Source: Diospyros lotus
Taxonomy: Eukaryota > Streptophyta > Magnoliopsida > Ericales > Ebenaceae
Length of the DNA stretch: 64,000 nt
Direction: 5' to 3'
Assembly: GCF_014633365.1 (NCBI RefSeq)
Contig: NC_068351.1
Location: forward strand, 19,457,366-19,521,365
Shown: positions 23,369 to 34,977 of the stretch, in pieces
Position numbering within the stretch: position 1 is the first letter of the stretch
Layout of the letters: every line of letters begins with the position of its first letter
Position numbers and translations under genes: made by a program
Notes under the pieces: generated by a model
The model's database searches: none
Told to the model about the DNA's origin: nothing
The model's input: the letters and a program-made list of their open reading frames with translations, nothing else

Positions 23369-24696
23369 TTTATCTGTAAAAAATAAATAGATTTATTAGC
23401 TTGCATATTTATAAACTACCATTTATTTAGGACTTTAAACAAATGGGTACTCTCGTTAACTTTTTCAAATCCTACACTTCCCAAGCAAGAAACGTGATCC
23501 CTTATTGAAGATCCAATAACGGGTGGTCGAATTCTCTTTCATAAGAATACCTTTCACATTTTAGTTATTTGAAGTACGCTTAGAATTGAGTAGGTAACAC
23601 TTGCCACCACATTATATGTGGAGCTCGACCTTCGGTTTCTAACCCATCATAAACCTCACATTTTAGTTAGTTGGCCCGATGGACTAGTTAGATCCCACCC
23701 AATGTTTGGCTAAGTGCAATGAGTTGAACATCACCCTTCCTCACATTTTAGTTACTTGGTTAGGTAAGACTCGTTGAATATCGCTCCATCTCATGGTTAA
23801 TAAGATAACTTAAACAATCTTTTAAGAAATGCACCCTCACATTTTAGTTATTAGGTACACCCAATTAGACTGATGAACCCCTACGACAGTGAAAAGCCAT
23901 AATGATTCAAATTCACTGTTTAGACATAATATTAATGCAATGGGAAGATTTTTGAGCTTCTTATTTAAGGTCAAATCATACACTCATAATTCATTCCATC
24001 AAACAACCATTGCATAATAAAATGAACAATAAATAACCAGAATGACCATGGGCTTACTCATAGAATAAAACTTAGCCTCAAGAGTTTAAACCATGGTACA
24101 CATCAACTCCTTGATGGACTGCATGCTTAACCGCTTCTTACTACCACCAACTCCTTCGTGTTGTCTTCACATTACAACTTTTGTAAAATAAAGACTAAAA
24201 AAAGCTACTCAAGGCTTATACCTCATTACATACTCAAATGAATAAATTATTACATATTGAAATAAATCAATCTAAGCCTTGTAATATTCATTCATTCATG
24301 CCAAGCCCATGCTCATCCTAAAAATACATCCACTTCCACTATTGCTTCAAAATAATTTTGAAAACATTTATATCGCATATGTCAAATATTACAACATAGC
24401 ATCCAAACACGCATATCTAATCTCTCTTGTCAACATCCAATGTGAATGCCCACACAATCATCAACAAAAAAACATTTGGAGCATGATATTTGGTCGTTGG
24501 AATTGGCAGGATTTGACTTTTGTAACACTGGGAGTCGACTTCTGGCTGCTCGAAAGTTGACTCTCCAAACTAAGAAAGTTGACTTTTGCAACGTAGAATC
24601 GTCTTCTTCAATAAACTAGTGCCTTAAGTCTAATTAATGCCAATTTGATGTTATATTTGACACATACAACCGCATATATGCATTAAATACCAAACT
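23369..24696 (-). other. Leader region of the decayed copia element
   Basis: This lies between the gag start and the primer binding site of the minus-strand copia element and has no recognisable gene. It contains four spaced copies of a CACATTTTAGTTA phrase at about 23554, 23660, 23749 and 23840. Confidence 0.6.
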
Positions 24697-24711
24697 GAAT
24701 CTCTAATACCA
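24697..24711 (-). promoter_or_regulatory. Primer binding site of the decayed copia element
   Basis: On the minus strand this reads TGGTATTAGAG, one base off the tRNA-Met complement TGGTATCAGAG (C to T). It is one base from the LTR end CCATCA (24713). Confidence 0.8.
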
Positions 24712-24712
24712 C

Positions 24713-26310
24713 TGATGGAAAACTCGTATATGATCATGTAGGTTTAATTAAAAATTTTATACACATCAGATGTGCACAATGGAATCAATTACAGGCATCA
24801 TACACACAACTTGGGTATTTAAGCAACACGCATATTCATCATATGAATATAAATATGCATATACCTACAATCCAATGTAGGGTTGGTACATAAATTATTT
24901 TTGTATTGAGACCGCTCCACCTTACCTTGTGGTGGTCCTAGTCGGTCCACACCTAGTACATTATCCGATACTTTTCTGATTTTCCTTTTCTGAGCTAGAC
25001 ACAAGGATTGTTGTATCACCCATACTCGCATCTCAAATTTATCCCCGCATGACTGTCATGCGTATTAATTTCTGGCAACCACAAAAATTAACAGAAGAAG
25101 CAAAGGAAGCGAAAAAAGAAATGTGAAGTAGTAAACACTACTTCAATTTAATCTTTTCCCAGATCGTCCACTACCTCACCCCAACGTCTGCCCAATTTCA
25201 CGCCACATGGCATTCTAATTTGGGCAACAGCTAGGACCAAAAGTTGACTTTTGCCACAAGAAAATCGACTGTCTAGGCTAGCAAGTCAACATTTGACCCG
25301 CCAATTCTTGAGACGCTTTGGGCACAAAATGTAGTTACCAAACAAAACACTATATAGTGTGTGACTTTCTAGGTTCACTACCCACTAGCAATCAAATAAC
25401 ACCAAAACCCCTTTCGGTATCGACCAACCTCTTAACCCATTATCGGAATCTCTTCATATCCCAATGACGATTCGAGAGTTCCTAAATAGCGCCTAGTTGT
25501 GGTTTAGGACAATATAGGTGCCAGTGAAGTCTCATTTCAAGTAAACCTATTAAGGCTGACGATTACCTAGTGCTATAATCCTTCCATCACCTAACATCCT
25601 GACTGAGCAAGTCATGGAGTGATAAACTCACAAACTTAGTAACTATGTGTTTGATCTTGTCAATATGACTAGATGACACCTTAGGAAACTCCTTTCCTGA
25701 TATCCAATCTGCCCTGGCCAGGAACTGTGCAATCACACTAATAGTAGATCATATTAGACGTTCACCCCATTAACTACCAACAAAGGTGACAGATCATATC
25801 CCCAACACCTGTTTCCATATATCAGCAATACAGAACCACATAGATGAACCTCTCTACCTTCCAATTGGATGGTTCGGCTTATTAGTAAATCTCACACACC
25901 AATATACAAAACAGTCGTGCTGGTTCAAGTCCAAGGATCAACACACCATCACAACTTAACGATAAGACCATTATCCACCATGCGCTGGTTGTTCCCCAAC
26001 AACCACCCACAGGTCTACTAGTGACATCTCATGTCACGTGGCATGTGACATGCCACCCTCCCATCAGTATCTCATACTTTATGATGCAGTAACGCCTGTG
26101 CTAGTCCATACTCGACTAATCGAAGTCCTCATCCAAAGAATCTAAGGTCTAGGAATAATTTAAGAAATATTGTTACCTGATAATCCTATCACATAGTCTC
26201 AACTTCTTGAGAATAAGATTCCGAAATAGAATATCTAGAGACTCATTCATGTGTTCAACTAGAGAGCTCATGAATAAAGAAACCTGTCTTTTATAAATAT
26301 ATACAAAGAT
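24713..26310 (-). repeat. 5' LTR of the decayed copia element (outer end approximate)
   Basis: The inner end (TGATGG on the plus strand, CCATCA in element sense) touches the primer binding site. A TATA-like box in element sense lies near 26285-26300 (TATATTTATAAAAG), and an imperfect palindrome around CATGTCACGTGGCATG, with a G-box CACGTG core, lies near 26031-26046. The outer end is estimated from where Helitron-like coding sequence begins; no duplication was identified. The matching 3' LTR is missing from the window. Confidence 0.6.
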
Positions 26311-26319
26311 ACAATAAAT

Positions 26320-26983
26320 GTGGTTAGTTACAAAGCCCGCCAAACGTCATCCAAATCTAGCATTAAGACATACAACACTAATAGATATGATGCCTTGCAA
26401 AAATTTATGATCCATGGATCGTGCAACATCTACAATTCAGACACGCCTTATATGATAAATGGAAGATGTAACAAACTTTTCCTAAGCCATTTAATGAACT
26501 AACCACATTAGACTGTGATGGATTTCCTATATATAGAAGGAGACAGTCGTCATTCACAGTTAAGAAGAAAGGAATTTTGTTGAATAATCAGTATTTTGTT
26601 CCTCATAATAAATATCTAATAATAAAGTTCGATGCGCATATTAATGTTGAACTCTTTAATTGCTATCAATCAAGTACTTATTCAATTATGTTCACAAAAG
26701 TTGTGATAGAGTCATCCCTATTGTGAAAGGTACTCATTCTGAAGGAACATATGAGATCAAAGGATACGTAGATTGTAGATATATTTCTGCTACAGAAGCT
26801 TGCTGGAGAATATTTCAATTCGACATACAGCATAGAGAACCAACAGTAGAAAGGTTGCCCTTCCACTTTCCAGGAGAGCATAATGTTATTTTTGAGGATG
26901 ATGAAACATTACAAAGTGTTTTGACCAAACTTGGAGTAGAAAAAACCAAATTAACAAAATGGTTTGAAACAAATTTACGATGA
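26320..26983 (+). pseudogene. Helitron Rep/helicase fragment
   Basis: Conceptual translation gives phrases diagnostic of plant Helitron Rep/helicase proteins: KFMIHGSC, MINGRCNKLF, GFPIYRRR, NNQYFVPHNKYL, IKYLFNYVHKSCDRV, YISATEACWRIF and VERLPFHFPGEHNVIFED. The family encodes the replication initiator and helicase for rolling-circle transposition. The reading changes frame at least twice (near 26500-26530 and 26670-26690), and the segment is only about 220 codons of a protein normally over 1,000 residues, so it is a dead fragment. It ends at a stop after KWFETNLR. No Helitron terminus (5'-TC, or 3' hairpin plus CTRR) was found. Confidence 0.88.
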
Positions 26984-27710
26984 CAAAATCAAACTACGAA
27001 TCACATGAAAAACTAGAATCAAACTATAGCTTCCAACAAGCAAAAAAGGTATCAATATTTTTTCCCAAGATTTTAGAAAAAAAAAAAAACTTATGATAAG
27101 AATACTTTATTTTACAAATGTACATTACTAATCATCGGTTGTAGGTCACAAAAAGCAAAGGATTTGAGCTTAGGAACTTGAAGGGTTTGAGGTAATTCTT
27201 TTCTTTATTTATTAAATTCAATTTTCTTACTCAAAAAAGTTATATACTTACAAAATTTTTAATTAAAAAATTGTAGGATTTCTAGCATCACTTGGAAATT
27301 TCAAATATTTTAGAACAAAAAATGAAGGACAAAGTGGACCAGGACAATGAATATGAAGATGAACAACAAAACAAAAATAAAAAGAGAAAATTAATCTACT
27401 TGGATTAGATATATCATATAAGATAGAGTACTGTAATTTTTATGAGAAATGTTTTGTAATTTAATAACATGTGACAACAAATTCAGTTTTATTGCAAGTT
27501 TTATTAAATATTTTTAATAAATATACTGAACTACATACACTTTCATTGCAAATTATTATCTAAAATTTTTGTTAGTCTATTATTCCTTAAATTTTTATGA
27601 TGGAAAACCTATGTGTGGTTGGGATGCTTGAAATAATGGCAATAGTGTTGTCTTAGCGATAACGGTTTGCAAATAGGTCAAACATTATAATAGTTGTATT
27701 ATTTATACGG
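26984..27710. other. Non-coding DNA, possibly Helitron tail
   Basis: AT-rich. A stretch at 27277-27408, preceded by an AG splice-acceptor-like TTGTAG, reads as an acidic and lysine-rich C-terminus (KNKKRKLIYLD then stop), with one in-frame stop. It might be the end of the Helitron gene or of a captured fragment; this is not supported by a recognisable domain. Confidence 0.3.
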
Positions 27711-27718
27711 GTCCAAAT

Positions 27719-30700
27719 CAGTGCCGTACTTGAGATTTTGGGGCCCTGAGATGAAATGTAAAAAATTGGCCCATAAATCATAGTGTACATTCAAATTTCA
27801 TTTTTCATAATAAAATATAAAAAAATATTCATACCATATCAAAATAAAATTAAAAATTTTATAACTGATCAACTAAAAAATACTCTCCTTGCAGTTTTGG
27901 AGACAAAAATATCAATCAAATTTACATAATCAAGTTGTTCGAGCATTTTTTTCTCAATAGACAACATAGCCAATCCATTCAATCTGTCTTGTGACATAGT
28001 TGAGCGAAGATAAGTCTTGATCAACTTCAACTTGGAAAAACTTCTTTCTGCAGATGCAACTGTAACAGGTATAGTCAACAAAATTTTGTAAGCAACACAA
28101 GCATTTGGGAAACATCCATCCATTCTGTTCAAATAGTTTACCACATCAATTGCTTTTTTTGTTTCTGTAGGTAAAGAGTATTTCAAGACTGACAACTCCA
28201 AAAACAAATCATCTCCATCAATATTAGAATGAACCATTATGCGTTAAGGATTTTTCAAGATTCTTACAAGACCTCAACAAAATATCATCATCAGCATATT
28301 TCAGCCTCTCCAAATTAAATAAAAATCCAAATGTTTCCTCATATTTTTGAAATTGTTCAAATCTAGTTTGAAGTGAAGAACGAGCCTGATCAATTATGAA
28401 GAGGAAATAATTTACTCTAAAAGAATCTTCTGCTGATTGTGTTACCTCATCACTGCCATCTTCATCAAATTGTTTCTTTCTTCGAATCATGCGTTTTTCT
28501 CGAAATATAGCTTCAACTCCTATTTCATTTGCCATTTGTTTTACTTTAACTATAGTCTTATCAAATCCAAATTCTCTATAGTCATCAAGAAACAAAAGAA
28601 ATCATTCTAAAAGATTGATAGCAACATTAATATCCATATTTTCAACTTGAAGAAATTTACTTGCAGTGTTAATTGCATGCAACAACTTGTACCAAATTAC
28701 CATACCAAGCAAGAACTCAAAATTTTGAAGTTCATATGTTGCTAAGGACTCAGCTTCACCTTTCGTTTTAGGATCTTCACTAGTATCTGCCAAGTCAAAT
28801 AAAACATCTCTTATTTGTATAGTTTGCTCTTTTATAGGCCTAACACTTTCAACATGACTTTCCCAATGTGTTTTTGACAATAGCTTAAGTGTAAGACCTT
28901 TTACATGATCTTTAAAATTTTTCCATTGCTTGGTAGAAGAAGAAAACAATGTATAGATGCGTTGTATTACTCCAAAAAATGACATAGCTTTAGGACAACA
29001 ATTTGCTATATCACATAATGTCAAATTAAGATTATGACAGCCACATGGAGTATAGAAAGCCCTCGGATTTATTTCAAGTAGTCTTGTCTATACACCTTTA
29101 TGCTTTCCTTTCATATTAGATCCGTTGTCATATCCCTGACCTCTTATATTGTCAATATCAAGCTCAAGATTGGTCAACATGTTTTTAAGCTAAGTAAAAA
29201 GTCCAAGCCCTGATGTATCATTAACTTTCAAAAATTATATCCAATATTCTTCTACTGTTGTAGAGTTTGTTGAATCATCCACACATCGTATTATAAGAGA
29301 CATTTGCTCCTCATGACTGGCATTTGGAGTACAATCTAATTTGACCGAAAAATATTTTGCTTGTTTAACTTTTCTAACAATTGAACTTTTTACCTCATTT
29401 GTCAACATTTGTATCAATTCATTCTGAATTTTAAGACCCAAATATGTATAATAAGTCTCATGTGCTTGAATACTTCGAATGTGCTATTTCATAATTAGAT
29501 CAAATTCAGCAATCATTTCAATCATTTGCAGAAATAGACTATTATTTTTCACATAAAGCTTCTCACAATCTCCTCGAAATGCCAAGTTATTTTTTGCCAA
29601 TCTTTGGACAACAGTTATTATCCTCTTCAACACATGTCTCCAGTGTTATCTTTCTTTATTGATTTCAGTTTGCACACTTAGATCAATTGTTTTATTTTTC
29701 TGCAGTCTTGTTTCTAATTCAATTCAACTAGTCATGTAATCTACATGCTCCTTACTTGCTTCATGATTTTTAAGACTCCGACTCATATTATGCCAATCTT
29801 TGTATCCTTCATTTCCCAACTAACCAATTTTACTCATTATTTTTTGACTCTTGAATAACTTACAGCAAAAGCAAAAAATGTTGTCCAAATGAACTAAATA
29901 TACTAGCCATCTCCTATCTTTTGTTTCTCCATTGGTCAGTACTCGCTTATATTGTGATAATTCAAAATGTCTGCCAATACTATATTTAAGAAACAATACT
30001 CGATCAACTCTTTTTAGTCCCCTCTCTATTAAAAAATCTCTCATATTTTGATCAATCTTATCCCAACACCCTGGATCATAAAAATTAATCAACAAATCTT
30101 CGTGTTTAACATTTTCTTCTTCTTCCTCATTCAATTGATTCACATAAACATTTTCTTTTTCTTCTTCATCGTTCAATTCATTGATATTAACGTGATCGTC
30201 TTTATCTTCATTAAATTCATCAGCCTTTTCACATTGTTCATTGACATTGTCATTCCAAGTTTCTTATTCCTCCACCAAGGTTTCATCCAAGTTTTCAATT
30301 ATTTCTGTCATCTCTGTTATTTTGTTGCTACTAAAGTATTTAAACATATCACCGGGTTGACATTGAACTAATGATTCTTCCCTTTGTTTCCTTTTTCTTT
30401 TTTGAGCTCCAAACATATGTTTAGGAGACATGATTTGTGATTATCACTTAAGCCTAACAAAAGGAAAAAAAAAAAAACAATTATTATAACAATACACAAC
30501 TCACTTAAGCAATAATAACATTAAACTTAATTTTTAAATTATAATCCAACAAATCAATAAAAATTCACAAATCAATAAATGCATAAAATCCTAGTTACCC
30601 ATAACCCATTGCTAGAGCTTCTAATTTACTAAGATTCTAGTTAATCATAATTGAGTTTATAAATTTAAATTATAAAATAAAATAGAAATAATTAAACCCA

Positions 30701-31523
30701 ATTAAATATGTTTGTTGGGTCTTGATTTCAAACTATAAAATCAAATTCTATATCACAAAACTTGTGTACCTAAGGCACACAGAAAACATTAACATCTAGG
30801 AATATATAAACATATATATATATGTATTTACATAATATATAAACATTAACATATATATATTTACAGATTATATATTCTATATTTACAGAATATATAAACA
30901 TTAACAGACATATATATATTTATATTTATAGAATATATATATTTTGTAAAAAAAATAACAAAAATATAAATAGTAGAAAAAAAGATCTCATTGGCAAATC
31001 CCACCGCCAGCTATCGTGGCCGATGGTTTCCGACAATCAGAGGCAACCACCAGACACCCTTATCCCCATCGATCAACATACCAAAAAACCAACAAGATCC
31101 AACGATCGAATCTCTATGGATCTAAGATTAAACTTTCGGCCTAGCCCAAACTGTGTGTATATACGTATATATCATACATCTATATTGAAAATAATTGCTT
31201 ATAAAACTAAAAGACATACCTTCTTGTAGATCAATGCCACTTTTATAGTAAAAATATGGTTGGATCTAAGATCAGACGGCTGAATTTCAAAAAGTCAGTG
31301 ATTTAGAGGGTTGTTCTTCTTGAAAGAGTGAAAGAAAGGAGGAAAGAGAATTTGCCAGAGAGTTACTGTCGCATTCAATAGATTTTTTTTTTTTAGAGGG
31401 GGGGGAGATTTATATGGGGGCAAAATAGTAATTTTCTTTTCAAATTTATGGACCCCCTTAAATTGGCAAAATCATGGGCCCTGAGACAATAGGCTCTTGA
31501 TTTTGCCTATGGGTCTGGGCCTG
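27719..31523 (-). mobile_element. hAT-superfamily DNA transposon, decayed, with 8-bp TSD
   Basis: The 3,805-bp element starts CAGTGCCG and ends CTG (CAGGCCCAG when reversed), flanked by identical 8-bp duplications GTCCAAAT at 27711-27718 and 31524-31531, the hAT signature. The terminal inverted repeats are short and imperfect. A GGGCCCTGAGA phrase occurs in the same orientation near both ends (about 27750 and 31475). It encodes one transposase pseudogene on the minus strand. Between the transposase start and the right end (30432-31523) there is AT-rich DNA with ATATAT runs and no further gene. Confidence 0.92.
27869..30431 (-). pseudogene. hAT transposase pseudogene (TTF-type zinc finger, DUF4371, hAT dimerisation)
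   Basis: From the ATG at 30429-30431 the minus strand reads about 850 codons, close to full length for this family (the group annotated as zinc finger MYM-type/TTF proteins). An acidic N-terminal stretch is followed by a TTF-type zinc-finger region with DPGCWDKI, FLIERGLKR and FCFCCKLF (29820-30176), the DUF4371/RNase H-like catalytic region (28602-29690, including YDNGSNMKGKHKG and YTPCGCHNLNL) and the C-terminal dimerisation domain with VASAERSFSKLKLIK and RLNGLAMLSIE (27869-28237). Nine in-frame stops (30264, 29820, 29724, 29646, 29484, 29235, 29190, 29088, 28602) and one frameshift near 28226-28232 inactivate it. Otherwise one frame is kept throughout. Confidence 0.92.
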
Positions 31524-31531
31524 GTCCAAAT

Positions 31532-33015
31532 ATATAAACATGTGACGATTACACCCATAGATTATATATTAATACAATCCGCATCTCTTTTAGAATTACT
31601 ACCTAAAATCAAAATTCTTAATTCAGTTAATAGAATACCTATAGTGTTAGGTTTCATATCTTATTTCTATCTTTCGTAATTGTCTAAGTGCTTATAGTAA
31701 ATAACAAAAATATATTATATTACATATTGTTTATGGTATTTTCAATTTGCTACCAATCAAACATATTTTATGATATTTTTAATTTCTCACCATTCAAACA
31801 TAGTAAGCCTTTCAACTTCAACCTTTATCAACAAAAGACATATCAATAGTCACACCTTAATTATACACATCCACTTACTATGCAAATATTGAATGGTGCA
31901 TAATTAAAACAATGGTATTATACTAAAAACTAATTGCAAAAAAAAAAAAAAAAAAAAAAAGCCCACACATAACTATAACTGTTCTAAGTTCATTTTATGT
32001 CTATTAAAGTTTTTTTTCAATTGAAAGTCTATCATTTATTTTCACAAACCCAATTCAAATATTACCAAAAAAAAAAAAACAAGTCATCCAATTATGATAC
32101 TGAAATTTAAAAAAATATTTATTGTACAAAAAAAAAATCAAACAAGAAGAATAAAACAACAAAAAATATTCCACACTAATCTACAAAGCTAACAAAATCT
32201 ATAATATATTCCAAGTAAAAATTTATTCCAAAAAAATAAAAATTGATACTAATAATATTTACAAAAAATATAACCCAAATATCATTATTATCTATTCACA
32301 AGAAAATCGCATCGCATGGAATAACGCCTAGTATATATATAGAGAGAGAAGAAAGAAAGAGGAGAGAGGAAAAGGGAATTTTTGATATTTTAAAATATTT
32401 AACAGTTGCTTTTTGCTATTGGAGGAAAATGACACAAGAATTTGTTCCATCTTTCTATCCACCCTAGTTCCGAAACTACTCAATCTGTTTCCAAAACCTT
32501 ACCCTCTAATTTCAAAATTTTTTGTTTTTCAAGTCTAATTTTTATCCAAATTTCACATTTACCCCCTTCATCCAACCATGTTCCACCAACCCACCACTCA
32601 ACTCGTAAATCACCTAATAGCTAGCCCACTTTCTTTCATTTGCAAGATTTTGTAGCCTCGAGTTATGACTTTTATTATTTTCTTTCAAATCAAATATGCC
32701 CTAAATTTATTTAATTATTTTAAAATAAAAAATAAAATTATGAGTTATTATATATGTGGAAACCCAACAATGATCTATCTAGCATTGTTAAGTCATGTGA
32801 TAAATAACTCAATTTAGGGTGATAAGACACGTGATGATGATACATTTTATTAAGGAACAAAACGCATATCATCAAAACGTATCATCAAGTGTAAGATTAT
32901 GATTTGACTCATTTGAGAAGGAACAAAATACATTGAATCTACATTGAATTCAAATTCAATACATTGAATTCTACTTGATTCTTAGCCAACCACATGAAAA
33001 ATTTATTATCATTAC
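31532..33015. other. AT-rich intergenic DNA
   Basis: Poly-A runs (for example 31938-31960), a short GA-rich run (about 32340-32375) and no recognisable gene or element boundary. Confidence 0.5.
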
Positions 33016-33039
33016 CATATATAGTAAACCACACCATTC

Positions 33040-33048
33040 TATATATAT
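33040..33048 (+). promoter_or_regulatory. TATA box of defensin-like gene copy 1
   Basis: TATATATAT in CATTCTATATATATTGGCTC, about 90 bp before the ATG. The same phrase stands at the same distance upstream of copy 2 (53895-53903), so it is conserved between the duplicates. Confidence 0.6.
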
Positions 33049-33133
33049 TGGCTCCATAGAAGGGGTTTTGTCATTCTGTACTACAAGTGAGATATTTCCT
33101 CTCCTTAGGCTGTTAAAGCACAAGGCAGAAGCT

Positions 33134-33194
33134 ATGAAGAAGATACTTCTCCAAAAAATAGTTTTGTTAGCGATCCTCATTGTCTTCGTCTCTG

Positions 33195-33231
<37 letters not shown>

Positions 33232-33747
33232 ATTTTTGTTTCTTTTTTTTTTTCTATTTATGAAATCCAAAACTTTAAAACACTTTGCTTTCATTTGATT
33301 TTCATTTTAATTATTACCCGGTGGAGTTAATACAAATCATTAAAAAAAAATTACAGTTTCCTAAATTGAAAATTTGAGATTATTCCCCAAAATTTCTTCT
33401 CAAAATTATTTTACCCAACGCATTGTTTAAGGTTACTCAAATTTCAGATTGATAAAATAATTTTAAAAATCATAACCAATTTTTTGCTAAATAGAAGATT
33501 CCATGTACTAACATTTATGTATACATGTAATATTGTAGGTTCACAACATGCAGCTGTGATTGGCATTGAAGGGACAAAACCAACAAGGGCTGATACAATT
33601 TCTTCTACGAAAGATGAACCCTTCAATTGCATAAGTGACAATGATTGCTTGAAAAAATGTTATCGTTATTGCAAAATTAAACGTTGCTTAATGACAGTTG
33701 GTGTATGCATATGTGATATATGCCAAGTTAGTGAGTTTCATATATGA
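33134..33747 (+). CDS. Defensin-like cysteine-rich secreted peptide, copy 1
   Basis: Predicted two-exon gene, 33134-33194 and 33539-33747, joined in phase 1 and giving 89 residues. Exon 1 encodes a hydrophobic signal peptide (KIVLLAILIVFVS), so the product should enter the secretory pathway. Exon 2 encodes the mature peptide with eight cysteines spaced C-x5-C-x3-C-x3-C-x4-C-x6-C-x1-C-x2-C, ending CICDIC plus seven residues. The single intron at the end of the signal peptide, the length and the CxC near the end fit plant defensin-like (DEFL/LCR-type) peptides, which act in defence or cell signalling; the role of this one is unknown. The 344-bp intron starts GTTCTCTC, a weak donor running into a CT repeat, and ends TTGTAG. 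Assignment rests on structure, not on a recognised family member. Expression not shown. Confidence 0.72.
33197..33230 (+). repeat. CT microsatellite at the 5' end of the intron of copy 1
   Basis: About 16 CT units directly after the intron's GT donor. Copy 2 has only about eight units at 54052-54067, so the run has changed length since the duplication. Confidence 0.8.
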
Positions 33748-33859
33748 TCAAATAGTGGTGAGTTCTATTAATGAATACATGAACATTTGGTATTACATGT
33801 ATTTTAATTTGTGTGGTTTTTAGAGCAATATTGTCAATAACATTACCTAATTTGGATTA

Positions 33860-34560
33860 GGGTATAGATATAAAATTCGTTTGTTTTTCATCGTCAAAAC
33901 CAAAATATAAGAGTAAAATATCATAGTTAACCAACAACTATGACTAGTTGGCTAAAGTCTAAAACAAATAAAATGAAAATTACAATAATCAACTAGTTGA
34001 TCAAGATGATCAATTGACTAAAGTTTAATAATGAGCACGAGTGTTTCTGAAAGCACTTAACTTATCGACTAATAATAACCTGCAGTAGTTGACTGAAGTT
34101 TGACAGAATACTTAATTTTCAATACTGTTCAAGTTGATTTTTTGACCTTATTTGACAATAAAAAATGTACCCATTATTCTTCATATGAATTTATCCTATA
34201 TCCATACTCTTTAAATGTATGTTTTTATCTAGTTGTAGTGATAAAACTATTAAATTGAAGTCAAACAAAAATATTTTCAAATATAGTTCGATAATCAAAC
34301 CTGAATACTTTTTCAATCGCTGCATCTTTTCACAAAGTTATCTTTTGTTTATAACTTATATTATGCTAAGATCTTATTTACATCTAGAGACGCCCTATTT
34401 TATGAAATTTTTATTTAATTATCTTTGGACTAACTGGTCATTTGAAGCCTAAAAACTGGACATCTGTAAAGACTTAATTAACTTTTGGATTTATATATGT
34501 TGACCACATGTGAGCTCACATTTTCTTTGCAAAGCTAAAATAATTTCAGTTATAAAAAGG
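33860..34560 (+). repeat. LTR-like block with TCAACTAGTTGA-type words, empty-site copy
   Basis: Non-coding. From about 33945 it is clearly similar to 60390-61690. It contains GTTGACT/AGTCAAC-type words and the palindrome ATCAACTAGTTGAT (about 33988-34001). Near 34271-34283 it has the uninterrupted version of the site occupied by the solo LTR at 60816 in the second copy. Outer ends unknown. Confidence 0.55.
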
Positions 34561-34972
34561 GCATGACCTGTGTTACTTTTGGAATTCAAATTGTGTTGAA
34601 AGTTTCTCTTTCCAATAATTAAGCAGCAAGAATGAGCACTTAAAAACAGACTTAGATAGCATTAAAGATTTGCACTACAAAAAAGGAGAGTGTTCTTGCT
34701 AAAGCAAAATGGAGTAACTGAGTTGTGGACTTCTTTGTAAGTTGGTGTTAATTTTGTTGTATTTGACTCACTTGTATTAATTTGAGAGATTTGCCTTACT
34801 ATAAGAATGTTTTTGTCAGCAAAAAGATAATACTGAGTGTCTATGTTCTAAGAATTGTGCTACATGTACGACGAAATGTACAAGTCCGATGACCGATGAT
34901 GAAGTCTGATCGAACTTCATTATCAATCTTCGGGCTTTATATCATGAATCCCGACCAAACTTCATCTCGATC
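34561..34972 (+). other. Intergenic DNA with a cysteine-rich exon-like stretch
   Basis: After an acceptor-like TTTTTGTCAG (34810-34819), the frame 34820-34909 encodes 29 residues with five cysteines (CLCSKNCATCTTKC) and then TGA. No convincing first exon with a signal peptide was found; nearby ATGs stop at once. It could be a decayed cysteine-rich peptide gene near the defensin-like gene, or chance. Confidence 0.25.
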
Positions 34973-34977
34973 GGGCT

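Noticed and set aside
24309..24560. 83-codon plus-strand frame
   Set aside because: Antisense to the leader of the minus-strand copia element; no domain.
30048..30371. 107-codon plus-strand frame rich in Ile and Phe
   Set aside because: It is the antisense of the acidic N-terminus of the hAT transposase.
34671..34690. CACTACAAAAAAGGAG resembling a CACTA transposon terminus
   Set aside because: No matching inverted end, 3-bp duplication or transposase nearby.
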